This document shows, in pieces, positions 11,568-22,251 of a stretch of 64,000 bases of DNA; the stretch's first letter is position 1; each line of letters starts with the position of its first letter. The notes beneath the pieces are model-generated. The model had not been told where the DNA came from and ran no database searches. It was given only the letters and a program-made list of their open reading frames with translations. The position numbers were made by a program, and so were the translations under genes. The DNA comes from Lineus longissimus (Eukaryota > Nemertea > Pilidiophora > Heteronemertea > Lineidae): contig NC_088319.1 of the NCBI RefSeq assembly GCF_910592395.1, positions 682,001-746,000 of the forward strand, written 5' to 3'.

Positions 11568-11573
11568 TTTATT
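11568..11573 (-). promoter_or_regulatory. Candidate polyadenylation signal of the ankyrin-SOCS gene
   Basis: AATAAA on the minus strand, about 185 nt past the stop at 11757. It lies inside the likely 3' UTR of the convergent transporter gene. Confidence 0.5.
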
Positions 11574-11690
11574 AATTGATGAGATCATAACAAGCTTCAC
11601 CCTGCTGTATCACAGCGGCAACCCTCTCATCATTAAAACTGTCCACTTCGTCACAATTTGTTCCATGTCCCTTATAATTCTCTCAACACA

Positions 11691-11696
11691 AATAAA
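11691..11696 (+). promoter_or_regulatory. Candidate polyadenylation signal of the transporter gene
   Basis: AATAAA about 390 nt after the transporter stop at 11298. If used, the transporter mRNA ends just short of the opposite gene's stop codon and overlaps its 3' UTR. Confidence 0.5.
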
Positions 11697-11756
11697 ATGT
11701 CTACCATGCACCTTGCTGATAATACACGCAGAACCTAAAAAAGCTACGTACAGCCG

Positions 11757-13430
11757 TCAACTACTAATCTTTAACAGCTGAAGATCTGGGTGACCTCTGA
11801 CAGATAGTTCAAGGTCATCCATGATTAGGAACCTGCGCAGTGGGACAGGAAGTCCCCAGCTCTCCGTTTGAACATCGAGCAGAGGCAACCTGAGAGAAGC
11901 CCGCACTCTGGTGCGGCACTGGTCTCTCAATGGGACAGGGTTCTCACTGCGATCTTTCAGCCATTCTTGCAGGGCAAAAGCTTCCGGCTGCCGAATATCC
12001 TCTGATTGATATTCATATCTTGACATCAGCGGTGGCTTTACACCCGCAGCGACGACAACTCGGATCGTCTCCTCCAGAATATCAAAATCCGATCGCTTTG
12101 TTGTTTTCGCAGTGTCCCACAACTTCGTTAGAACCCGTTGTATATTCGCAGGTTTGGAGTGGGCTTTCAACAAATACACAAGAGCAACCTGATTGCCATC
12201 TCTAACTTCTGGCCTGAGAGAATTAGGATCTATAATAAGTTGCATGCAAATGTCTAATGGCGTCTGGCCGACTTGGTTCTTTGCCGCGACGCTACTTCCG
12301 TTTCGGAGCAGTTCCGCAATTATTCCCGATCTTGGTATTAGTGGCGACTGATCGGCATATCGGCAGCGGGGAACACGAAATATGGATGCGAGGGGACGGA
12401 AGTCTGCGTGTATGACAACATGGAGTGCCGTATTCCCAACGCTATTCCTACGATTGACATCGGCACCGCGATCCAGTAATTCCTTCACCACGTTAAAGTG
12501 ACAATTCAGGCTAGCTATCATCAGCATACTGATGTCCGTTTCGCCCGGCTCAAATATTGAGGTGGTTGTATTAACGTCCTTGCGCCAGATCTCGTTCACA
12601 TCAGCTCCTAGATCTAGAAGTAAGCGGACCGTACTGTCACGACCATGTTTAACAGCGCCAGCTAGCGCCGAGGACAAATCATCTTCGAAATGTTCAGGGT
12701 CGCAAATGTCAACTAAGGAATCAATTTGAAGAAGCGCGCCATGATCCAACAACAATTTCACGACATCGTTGCTCTCTCTCCTCTGCGTCGCTTCACAAAT
12801 GGCGCTTCTACCCTTTTCATTAAGATAGTTGACATCCAAATTATGTCTTAGAAGAATGTTAAGAATAGCTTTATGGCTTGTCTCAATGAAAGACCTTCCG
12901 GCGCATGCTGCTATCAAGGCCCTTTCACCCTGCCGTTCAAAATTGACGTCGCAGCGCTCCAGGAGTAGCCGCACGGTCTCAAAATCACCATATGTTGCAG
13001 CTAAAATCAGGGGTGTGGTATTCTCAACGCAAAAGTCACCGTCCGCGCCGAAGTCCAATAAAAGCTCAGCAACACGAAAGAAGCGATATTTGCAACTGTA
13101 ATGGAGGAACCATCTTTTTGTCAATAGAGCACCGCCCTCCAACAGGAGTTTACACATTTCTGTGAAACCTAGCGTCACGGCCGTCAGAAGAGCCGTTCCA
13201 CGTTTGGTATCCAAGTTAACGTCAGCGTCTGCTTGCAGTAATGTCTTCACCACTTCCGTGTTCCTGTTCTTGACTGCGATTATGAGTGCCGTCTCCTTGG
13301 TTTTTGAATCGAGACTGTCAACATCGACACCAGCCTCCAACAACTCTTCCACCTCCTCTACATTTCCCTTTCTGCATGCTTTGATGAGTGCCCGACAATC
13401 AATCGATGTTTTTGTTCCTTGAATTGCCAT
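11757..13430 (-). CDS. Ankyrin repeat protein with C-terminal SOCS box (ASB-like)
   Basis: Single-exon ORF of 557 residues. Roughly nine ankyrin repeats fill residues 10-390; clear ones show the ALxxAxxxGxxxxVxxLLxxGAxVN pattern, e.g. around RALIKACRKGNVEEVEELL, TALIIAVKNRNTEVVKTLL, TPLILAATYGDFETVRLLL and TALHVVIHADF. The tail (about 497-540) fits a SOCS box: NPVPLRDQCRTRVR, then after a spacer LPVPLRRFL, i.e. the BC-box Leu/Cys core followed by an LPxPLxxFL segment of Cul5-box type. ASB proteins bind Elongin B/C and Cullin-5 as substrate adaptors of a ubiquitin ligase; that role here is inferred from architecture. The start ATG at 13430 precedes the first repeat. Absence of introns in a repeat-bearing gene may reflect retroposition. 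Confidence 0.85.
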   Translation of the reverse strand: MAIQGTKTSIDCRALIKACRKGNVEEVEELLEAGVDVDSLDSKTKETALIIAVKNRNTEVVKTLLQADADVNLDTKRGTALLTAVTLGFTEMCKLLLEGGALLTKRWFLHYSCKYRFFRVAELLLDFGADGDFCVENTTPLILAATYGDFETVRLLLERCDVNFERQGERALIAACAGRSFIETSHKAILNILLRHNLDVNYLNEKGRSAICEATQRRESNDVVKLLLDHGALLQIDSLVDICDPEHFEDDLSSALAGAVKHGRDSTVRLLLDLGADVNEIWRKDVNTTTSIFEPGETDISMLMIASLNCHFNVVKELLDRGADVNRRNSVGNTALHVVIHADFRPLASIFRVPRCRYADQSPLIPRSGIIAELLRNGSSVAAKNQVGQTPLDICMQLIIDPNSLRPEVRDGNQVALVYLLKAHSKPANIQRVLTKLWDTAKTTKRSDFDILEETIRVVVAAGVKPPLMSRYEYQSEDIRQPEAFALQEWLKDRSENPVPLRDQCRTRVRASLRLPLLDVQTESWGLPVPLRRFLIMDDLELSVRGHPDLQLLKISS

Positions 13431-13992
13431 TTAAAAATATTCCCCCCAATAAACAAACACCGAGTTGCGAGATATAGACCATAAATTAATTTGAAATTCG
13501 CCCTAACCCGAGTGTTAGATGCCTTAGTAAGCCAAACGTCGTCTCCGTTCAATTTGGCACATGTGTTGTTCCAATCCTCAACGATTTGTTTGTAGGCCCG
13601 AGATCAATGTAGACTTACAAACAAAGCTGCCTTGCACATTGCCCACGTACTTGTATTTTCTACTCCATTATTACTAACGATTACCAACCATTCGACTATT
13701 CCGTAGGCCCACCAATGACCATTGCTTTTCATACGAAACGATGATAGACATTGCACCACCAGGACAGGTCAATCGTATTTCGAAAGATGGCGACGTTGTA
13801 GCTTCACTCCCGCTGAAGAAGTAGTGCAAAGGTATAATCATCGTTCAAACGTCGATTCTGTTGCAATCGCCTGTAATACTCGAAAACAAAAAATGGACGA
13901 ACTCCTTAAGAAATATCGTCAAAACAATACAAACATCTTGAACATGAAACCATCCACCAAATACAATGCTGTTTTATCATGTAAGCATCTTA
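13431..13992. other. Intergenic 5' flank of the ankyrin-SOCS gene
   Basis: Presumed promoter side of the minus-strand ankyrin gene. No TATA box, CpG-rich patch or repeat was identified. A 98-codon open frame at 13722-14018 has no recognisable content. Confidence 0.4.
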
Positions 13993-14228
13993 GCTTGTTT
14001 TTCATATTGTTTAGTTGAACTCAGGAATGTGACCAGATCACATTTACCAAAAGATAGTGATGTTGCACAACACTAGATTACCCTTTGAGTAAGCCTAACC
14101 AATGCTCTTACACGGTGTCAACCAAAGCCGGTCAACTATGACACCGGCTGCCAAGAGCTGTGTGACATTACTATTTGTGATCACACGACAAGAGGTCAGC
14201 CAAGTACCTTTGGCCCGGCCAGACTTTA
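13993..14228 (+). mobile_element. Family A MITE, copy A3
   Basis: Begins with a TIR variant (TTGTTTTTCATATTG), then TTAGTTGAACTCAGGAATG, the internal CCAAAAGATAGTGATG and GGTCAACTATGACACCGGCTG, and ends GGTCAGCCAAGTACCTTTGG. A short deletion is seen after TGATCACAC. A pogo-like transposon starts 8 bp beyond its truncated end. Confidence 0.85.
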
Positions 14229-14236
14229 GTACAGTA

Positions 14237-15254
14237 CAGTGGAACCCCGGTAACACGACCTCCCAAGGGACTAAGCCGAAGTGGTCGTGTTACCGGGGTG
14301 GTCGCGTTAGTGAATTTAAGAATCATAAGTAGGTTTTCCCGCCAAAACATCGTCCTAGCAGATATGCTGTGTGTACATTGACATGCATTAATGACTACGC
14401 CACCGGGTGATTCGATAATTTGTGTGTATATCACGAATAAAAAATCATTTTCTTGAGTGTTTTGCGTTTAATTTACAACTTATGTAAATGAGTAAATAAA
14501 CTGACGAGAGCTAATTAGACCAAACATTACATTAAAACTTGAGCATGCTAATTAGAGCAAGCATGTCATTCACACCATCGGCAGCTGCCCTTCTTGATGT
14601 CAAGCTAATATTCCCGCTAACATTGAGAGAGGTGATGTGAGAAGATGTTGAGAATTATTCCTGATGTCTTCCTGCTTTAACTTCAGCCAATTTGAACTGG
14701 TACTGATTAAATCATCTTTTTAAAAACGTATTTTATCAATATTACGACGTAGTAAGCATTCTTTACTTTGAGTATCGGTACTCTTACTAATCAACATAAT
14801 TTATTTGTCCTAAAAACTACGTGTGCATGCCTCTTGACATCATTTAATACTAAATGATGAAAAACAAACCGTGAGTCGAAAAGAAAGTTTATTCTTCATT
14901 TTATTTGCGCTTACATTTGATCAAACTCACTTACACATCATTTATTTTCATATGGATTCCCATGGTCATTGTGTTCGAGGTGCTAACTATCAACACGGAT
15001 TTGCGAGAAGGTGCCAATTGATACGATGCGGTCATGGTTGATTACGGCAATTAGGCATCATGGTCGCGTTAGCGGGGTTAATTTGCAGTTTGGGACCGAC
15101 CAAGCTGGTGGTCGCGGTCTGGGTACCGGGGTGGTCGTGTTAGCGAGGGCCAGTTAATGAGAATTAGAGAGAAAACCATTCGGGACCGGAGAATTTTGGT
15201 CGTGTTCGCGGGGTGGTCGCGTTACTGAGGTGGTCGCCGACCGGGGTTCCACTG
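14237..15254. mobile_element. Non-autonomous pogo/Tc1-mariner-like DNA transposon
   Basis: Starts CAGTGGAACCCCGGT and ends with its exact inverse; both ends are flanked by TA (14235-14236, 15255-15256), the Tc1-mariner/pogo target duplication. Subterminal DNA at both ends carries many direct and inverted copies of GGTCGYGTTA-nCGGGG (14281-14310 and 15060-15240), which look like repeated transposase-binding motifs. The interior holds no transposase ORF, so it depends on an autonomous relative. Confidence 0.85.
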
Positions 15255-15860
15255 TATATCAAGATTAGTTTCAAACACTAACGAGAGATGGCGACTCTGT
15301 ATTTCATGAGCCAAACTAAGGGTAGGCCTACTAGGTACCAGCCTGGTTTCTCTAGTCCAAGTTCCAACGGAAACAAAACTACGATCTCAGTTACTATAGC
15401 AGAACATGATTATGACAACAAAAAGCTGTGTTTTATAGTTAGACTGTATACGGCATCTGAATGGACAAAACTGAAATGAAATGGCCAGTTTCAACGTGTC
15501 AAATACCACACCGTACGATAGCGCCATCTAACGTCAATTAATTGTAAGCACATCACAACACGAGAGCCCATTTGATCTGTAAAGGGCTTATACATGTAAC
15601 TGCCGAAATCAAAGAGGGTGTAAGCAGGGGCATTCGATGTTATTGATTATTCTCTATTTACCTATCTGGTCCAGCAGCGTGTATCGGTCAAATCAAATGC
15701 TTATAGGGCCTGTTCGTAGTGGACATCAACGCGACTTGGACCATTCTTCATAGAACTGCCGGTAAATAAGGGAGGTTTGCTCATCTTCATAAAACATGCA
15801 CGGGCCATAGATAAGGCGCGAAATGTGAATGAGTCCTTCCAGCTTGATGATTAAGCGATT
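15255..15860. other. Intergenic, no gene recognised
   Basis: Short unique stretch between the pogo-like element and the zinc-finger-derived array. No supported feature. Confidence 0.4.
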
Positions 15861-16440
15861 ACCTGAGGGAGGGATTCTTACTGGTGATAAACCATTTGCT
15901 AAGGACTCAATCAATCAGTGAGGACTCTTTTGTGTGTGGCAGCACACTGCTGATTGTGGTCATCGTACTGGAGACAAACCATTCGATTTAAACTCCGTGA
16001 TCTTGGTCGTTGAGGGTGGGCTTCATACTGGAGACAAACCATTCGATTTAATCTCCGTGATCTTGGTCGTTGAGGGAGGGCTTCATACTGGAGAAAAACC
16101 TTTCAGTGTGGACTGACTCGTGTGGTTGTGGTCATCTGGGGGGGGGGGGGGATTCATACTGGAGATAAACCCTTCAACTCTTGTGGTTGGTGTCGTCTGT
16201 GGGAGGGATTAAGGTTTGGGATAAACCATTTAGACTGTGGTCATCTGAGGGAGGGATTCATACTGGAGATAAACCATTCAGTGTGGCCTCTTGCGATTGG
16301 GAGGGATTCGCACTGGAAATAGACCATTCAGTGCGGAGTCTGTGATCATCTGGGGAGCAATTCATACTGGAGATAAGCCATTCAGTGTGGCCTCTTGGAT
16401 GTGGACATATGATTTATACTGGTGATAAAGTATTAATTGT
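15861..16440 (+). pseudogene. Decayed C2H2 zinc-finger-derived tandem array
   Basis: About ten units, each with a recognisable C2H2 linker: translated pieces read HTGDKPF (three times), HTGEKPF and variants. Several units follow this with TTC-AG-TGT/TGC. At 16332-16343 the codons TGC GGA GTC TGT preserve the CxxC zinc-binding pair in a frame one base off the linker frame. Spacing is 60 bp for the first units and irregular afterwards, not the 84 bp of intact fingers, and no HxxxH survives. Stops and a run of 12 G (16139-16150) interrupt every frame. I infer a dead zinc-finger gene fragment, partly amplified as a short satellite. Confidence 0.7.
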
Positions 16441-16682
16441 GGACTCTTGTGAGTTGTGAAGAGTGACTCTTTCGGCTTCTATTTGCTGCGGTGAAATCGA
16501 GGAAGGTTTTGATCACCAGGACTGCTGCTAATTCGGAGAAGAATCGTTGTGAATTCGTAGATGAAAGCACTAGTTCCGCACGGATGATGCTATGGAAAGC
16601 ATTTTGAAAGTCCCCACCCTCTCCATACATTTCAGTTACAAGTACAACACATGAAAAGTGAGACAAATATCTATTTATCAAA

Positions 16683-16688
16683 TTTATT
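16683..16688 (-). promoter_or_regulatory. Candidate polyadenylation signal of the HES gene
   Basis: AATAAA on the minus strand about 140 nt after the HES stop codon, in an AT-rich stretch. Confidence 0.55.
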
Positions 16689-16826
16689 ATTAAATAAATA
16701 ATCTATCTTTCTATTTACAAGGTTTTGAACTGATCATCGGTTCTAGCACATTTTGGATAAGTAGTTGAAAGTGTCCGCATTCTAAGTACAAGCAAGTCAT
16801 TAGCAACCGGGTTGTCTTGGAATCGG

Positions 16827-19800
16827 TTACCATGGACGCCAAACTTTCTCATCACGAACACGAGTAGCGTCCAATAAATGTGAAGGTGGAGGAGACACTG
16901 AAAGTGACTTATGGTTTAGAGTAGCAGTGTCGATTTTTAAAAGTCCGGATTCTGGTTTTGATGGCGAGATATGTTTTGGCGGGCTGACAGTTTGTGGCTG
17001 ACGGGCATAATGACTAACTTGTTTCACAAGATTGTCTGCGTATATTACATCCTTGGGTGAATGAGTGTTCACAAAGATAGGGGACAACTGCACTTCGTGG
17101 GCAGGTTTTGCGACAAGTACTCCACCAGGAAGATGTTGTTGTCCATGAGGCACACTTGGTAAAGGTCCGTTTTGCATAGTATTCAAATGCATTGCACGAT
17201 GTCCGTTTGCAATTGGCTGCGGTAACACGGTCATTTGCATATTCATTGTAGGACTAGTTTTCATTGGTTGTTGTTGCATCATGTGAGCGTGGACGATGTT
17301 TTGATACTGAGACTGGGCGTGCATCTGTTGTTGCTGGATGACGGCAGGGTTGGGGATCATGGACATGAATGGGCGTGGACGGCAATCCTGGTCGTGTTTC
17401 AGGCCGGTCATGCAGTTGGAGAGATGTCCGAGGAGTCTGCCCCGGAGATCCACCTCCATGCCATCAACCTGGTTCAGGTAGCGGCCGATTTCTGAGGCAC
17501 ATTCGCTGAAGCCTACTCGGTATTTATCAAGGACAGTTGGGTCAGCTGAGGCGGCAACTAAAAAGAGAAAAGGTAAAGGAACATAAGTCAATTGCAACAA
17601 AATATAAATAAGTGATTCAGAGACATGCAAATTCATTTACAAAATGATGAAAGCCAAAAGTGTCATTTCCTGATCTACGTGCCATATTAAGGACCGTACA
17701 GTGGCGCCGCCATACCAGGGAGAGTGACATTATGGGCACAAGTTCGCCGTACTGTTGCGCCGCCTTTTAAAAGAAAGACCATTTGAAATTGATGCCTACC
17801 ATTGAGCCTGGTTCTGTTGACATCGCGTAAATGGCGGACAGCAAGCTCCAATACGTCAGCTTTCTCCATCTTGGATTCGCGTGGAACCTGGAAGATATCA
17901 ATTGAAATAAACATAAGTATTGGAATCATTTAGAAAGTTGTTTCATAATGCATACGAAAGGTTTCAATGAAAGATTATTAATCAATAAAAATGGGCCTAT
18001 TGGTGAATTACTACTGGCGAATGTGAATGTGGATATCGTAAAATATGTTATGTATTTTAACAGAAGGCGCACGTGGCCACAATGGCCTGTGTTGGTAATG
18101 CATAACAGTCCTTTGATAGAATTCATTGCAGTTTGTATTATAAGGATAAGAAACATATTTATTGACAGGAGAGATTTGACTCAATGAGCCACGAGATCGG
18201 TATAAAAACGTTAAAAGATAACCCGACCATGACTTCGGTGGTTCGCGTGGGAAAATTGCATCTAGGCCTTTCTCGCTCTCATTGCTGACAGTAAGTTATA
18301 TACACTTCATGAGTCATCTGTTATTGTAAGTCGTTATTTGTAGTGCGCGAATCGAATTAAGTAGGCCCTTTATCTGGCGGTCGGCCGCACAACGCGTTCC
18401 CGCGAAAACCCGCCGTCTGCCCTCTTTGTTTACAAACAGTGAGGCCCACGAAAAGTTTATTCACAAGAATTCTCAGGCCTACAACAAGTGTACAAGTGAT
18501 GTCATCCTTTTTATGGCCTATTTTTAGCTCATGACCAGGCAATGAAGAGCCTTCAAACGACCAAAATCGTTCATACATGTACGCCAGGATGCGTTGCTTT
18601 ACTTTTCAACGACTACAACAACTACTAAGCCCCCTCCAACCCTTCAAATCAAATGATGAGGGCATTCAAGCCAAGTGATGGATACACTTGACCCGTTTCA
18701 TGATAATTCCCACGGGACCAGGACACTGACTCCGAAAGTGAGATTAAAAATATGTATACAAATACTCAGAAAACATTGGCCTCATTCGCCACGAGTCTCT
18801 TTGGTCAGTAAGGGCCTAGCAACGCATTAACTGGAAGACAGCGCACCGAGACTTTCACACGGTTTCGTGACCCCATTTGTCACGCAGTAGGCCTGGTTCC
18901 CATTGTTGCTATGCCTTTCTCATCACAAGATCGCACGCACAGAATTAGAGTTATTATTCATGCAATGGGTATCAACTTAATTGAGAAAAAACTAGTGCTT
19001 CAGCAAGAGTTGGGAAAGCTTTAATTTGCGGCTCACGTCTGAAATAATGCATCAATTATTTCGGAGCAGAGGGCACCTATTAAGCATCTTTTTCAATTAG
19101 AGTATCTGACCTAACTCGCTATTTCTTTCAGTGATTCTATCAAGCACTTCTTGTGCAATGATGAATTGAGATGCATGGTGATAACAGTTTGTATCAGACA
19201 GAAAAAAAGATGGAAAATTATGGGAAAGTTTTGTTCTTATCGTGAGAAACTGAGCAACACAAAAGTCAATATCTCCACTGCCCGATTAGTGCGAGATATC
19301 AGTTGGGCCTACTTCACAATAAACAGAGAAATGGATAATCTTTTTCGTGACACCCTGTAGGATTTTAATTTTTTCACTGTAATGTGCACTCCTGATACAA
19401 AATGTTTGCACGTTAGTTCAATTTATGTTAAAAAGAAGTAAGTAAGCTTCAACATCAGAAGGACTAAGATGTATACGCAGGTAGAATATACACAATGAGA
19501 TTGAACTTTTAATGATACTAACCTCTTCGCCAAGAACGACCTCGAGAAGTGTTTTCAGTTCGCAGAGGCTGGCATTGATGCGGGCGCGTCTTTTCTTCTC
19601 AATCAAAGGTTTGGAGATCTGCAAGAATAAAGAAAGGAAACGCATAAGAAAGTTGTTTTGGGACACAAATGTGAAATGGCATCAAAATGCCTTTTTTAAC
19701 CGATACTGCAATACCAATTTAATGCTGAAATAATGGGCCTAAAATGATATCTTACCAGCGACGGTCAATCGGCATCTCTAACTGCCCATCAACACTGGGC

Positions 19801-21019
19801 TTCAGCAGGGCAGAAAGTGATCAACACTAATTAACATGTATTATGTCTTAATCTGTGCCCAATTAATCTATCACACGCGTCGTTCAGACCTACTTAACAA
19901 TTAAGAGAATTAGGCCAGGTACGGCGCACGTAGCAACTGCTACCTGATTTAGCACGGCGTGCTTTCCACGCCCGAGTGACCGCGATGCCATCTGCGGACA
20001 GTGGCTACTTGATGCTGGACATCGTCCGGTCAAGGTCACTGACGTAAGATGGCGGATGATGATGGTTAGGAGGATTGAATCCAGGTGAAAATTCGCATTA
20101 TTATGATTTAGAACATTTCTAATAGAAGTTGCAGGACATTTTTGATAACATAAAAATGGTAAATAAGTGAAAGATTGTGCTTTTGTCGTTGATCGGAAAT
20201 TGAAAAAAAAAATAATTAGGGCCTATTGAAGATTTCTTTTTTATATGGCTCACCGATGACCCAATTAAATTGTCATTGTGATAGTTGCGGGTCAAATTCA
20301 TGACAAAAACCTGACAAGGCGCATCAGTGACACTCACTGACAGCGTGTCTGTTAATAGATAAAGTCCAAATTTCGCCATCAGACCATGCTGATTCCACCT
20401 GGGGTTTGCTGGTTTATCCACGAGTGAATGACAACTGAGCCACGATGACCAGCTGACCCGAAGAAGAGTACAAATATATATCTTAACCTAGTCTGAGTCA
20501 ATCATAAGACGCGAGCTTATCGAGACCTGTCTTGATAATAAGATGTTGTAACAAAATAATGTCTGTCACTCGATGAACATGAGACGAAATGTGTCGATCA
20601 ATACTCAATGTCAACAACGAGATAAAACACGCTTTCGTATAGGCAAGTAAAAAATAACTTAATTTTTAAGTGGATTGAAATTTCGCACTGCATGCATAAG
20701 GAGAAAATGCTGATGGTGATATGTTACAAAAGTACCAACAATAAATTGTAATCCAAAAGCCCGGTGTGAGAAATGTCTTTGCTGACACTCCGTCCTGAGA
20801 GATGTCAACTATGGGCCTACGCGTGGCCTATTCTGCACTCCCCTGGGTCCCCCACTGCATTCATGACGTATCATATCATGACAAATCACATCAGAATTAG
20901 AAATAAACAAAACAACAAATCGCCAAAAAGAATAACAAACTTACCCTTCGATCACTGTTCTTAGGGCTAGGAGTCCTCTCCTGGGTGGTGGTAAGACTTT
21001 TCATTCTGTCGAACCTCAT
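16827..21019 (-). CDS. HES/Hairy-type bHLH-Orange transcriptional repressor, four coding exons
   Basis: Exons on the minus strand: 21019-20945, 19618-19523, 17887-17800 and 17557-16827, all bounded by AG/GT with matching phases; about 329 residues. Exon 2 (96 nt) encodes the basic region and helix 1 (KPLIEKKRRARINASL), with the Pro in the basic region that typifies HES proteins. Exon 3 encodes the loop and helix 2 (KMEKADVLELAVRHL). Exon 4 starts with the Orange domain (YRVGFSECASEIGRYL), then a Gln/Pro/Met-rich linker, and ends in WRPW, the Groucho/TLE recruiting tetrapeptide. HES proteins bind N-box/class C sites in the nucleus, repress transcription and are classical Notch effectors. A second in-frame ATG lies five codons in (21004). 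The four-exon layout with a 96 nt exon 2 resembles vertebrate Hes1. Orthology to a specific HES is not resolved. Confidence 0.95.
17948..19522. other. HES intron 2, contains two Su(H)-type sites
   Basis: Intron between exons 2 and 3. It contains CGTGGGAA at 18245-18252 (+) and the same motif on the minus strand at 18707-18714, the consensus for Su(H)/RBPJ. No exon or repeat is evident. Confidence 0.5.
19619..20944. other. HES intron 1
   Basis: Intron between exons 1 and 2, AT-rich, with no recognised element. Confidence 0.6.
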
Positions 21020-21118
21020 GATAACAAGTAAATAATCCAAAGAGAGCAAAGAGTAAAGTACGATGTAAACGTGGTGAGAGCGAGTCGAGTTATGATCCGA
21101 AATTAAAATCCGACCTGT

Positions 21119-21125
21119 TTTTATA
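21119..21125 (-). promoter_or_regulatory. TATA box of the HES gene
   Basis: TATAAAA on the minus strand in the context GGGTATAAAAACAGG, 100 nt upstream of the first ATG. A start site about 30 nt downstream would leave a short 5' UTR of some 70 nt. Confidence 0.75.
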
Positions 21126-21195
21126 CCCCGCGACCACGAGAACACCGCGAGAGTTCACAATAGCCTCTGCACAGGTGGGATTCCGACGCACCCGG

Positions 21196-21248
21196 CCAAT
21201 CAAAACACGCGAGCCGACACGGCAACAGATTTGACGCGCGCTGATTGG
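21196..21248. promoter_or_regulatory. Two CCAAT boxes in the HES proximal promoter
   Basis: CCAAT on the plus strand at 21196-21200 and on the minus strand at 21244-21248 (ATTGG), about 70 and 120 nt upstream of the TATA box. They lie in a locally GC-rich stretch that also holds ACACGCGAG, a class C-like HES site that would permit self-repression. Confidence 0.5.
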
Positions 21249-21487
21249 CCGCCCACCGGTATTGCTGTATCCGGGGGAATTCCGCCGCATTCCTATAGCT
21301 ATTGTTATGGTAGTTGCTGAGCGGGTGACTGGCATTGCTTTGCACATTGTGTGACCACGTCCCAGGAGTTTATATTGTGTGCTGCTGGTGTATTGGATGT
21401 GTTATTTAGGGTTTGGGGACTAGGTTTCTCAAGAGTTGGGACGAACAGATGGTTCTGAAGCACACGTGCCATATCCTTTCATCCACC

Positions 21488-21667
21488 TGTGGGAAAACCC
21501 CTCCCCCTGGATGACATCTCGGGCCGAGTTCATCTCTCGAATCTCCCCGCGAAAGAAATCAAGACAGGTTTTATTGTGTGCCTCGCCTCCCTTGGAAAAC
21601 TTATCGTAACAAGTTGAATTCACTGGGATTGATGAGGGCATGTTTTCATTGTTGTGACCCGTGGGAA
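21488..21667 (+). promoter_or_regulatory. Two Su(H)/RBPJ-type sites upstream of HES
   Basis: TGTGGGAA at 21488-21495 and CGTGGGAA at 21660-21667, both exact matches to the YGTGGGAA core and in the same orientation. They lie about 470 and 640 bp upstream of the HES ATG. A CACGTG E-box lies at about 21462-21467. Arrangement and family point to Notch control; binding is inferred. Confidence 0.55.
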
Positions 21668-22251
21668 AGAACGAGTTGGCCGGACTTTTCGTTTATGGCA
21701 TAATATATTGGACAGATTTTTCAAGCTGAAATAGCACTGGAGACAATTGGACGAGATAACTGAGAATGAATGAAAGCAAGGAGACAGTTCATCTGATTTC
21801 GGGTGATCTGTACGCTAAATCTGTGCCGACAGCAAAGGGCATCTTGACCATGTCCGAAGTGAAGAACTCGCAGTTCTTTTTTTCGTCGTTTGTTTCAATA
21901 AGCGCTGTAATAGCAAGGACATTCAGGGTGTAGTGCATGAGGCGCCCTACGCCCCCCTTTCGTCGGGGAGCAATGATTGTTCAGGGCACTACACCATTGT
22001 AAGATGCATACAGAACATCTAACTGTAGTCTCTAGATGTCAGGAAAACGCATTTTTTTGGGGGGAGCGAGCCCCCCCCCCCCAGGCCATGTCTCCATGCA
22101 GGCCCATCCTCTTTTTCAAGATCGCTCCGGTCTCTGCTACACCCCATCACAAGTTAAAAATAATTCTGGAGTAGGGCAAATTTGTGGATTTTTGCAAAAA
22201 AAGTAATGACATAACTGACCGAAACTAACCATAAAATCAGCGCTAACAAAG

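Noticed and set aside
11930-13422. Plus-strand ORFs across the ankyrin-SOCS gene
   Set aside because: Antisense shadows of a clear repeat protein.
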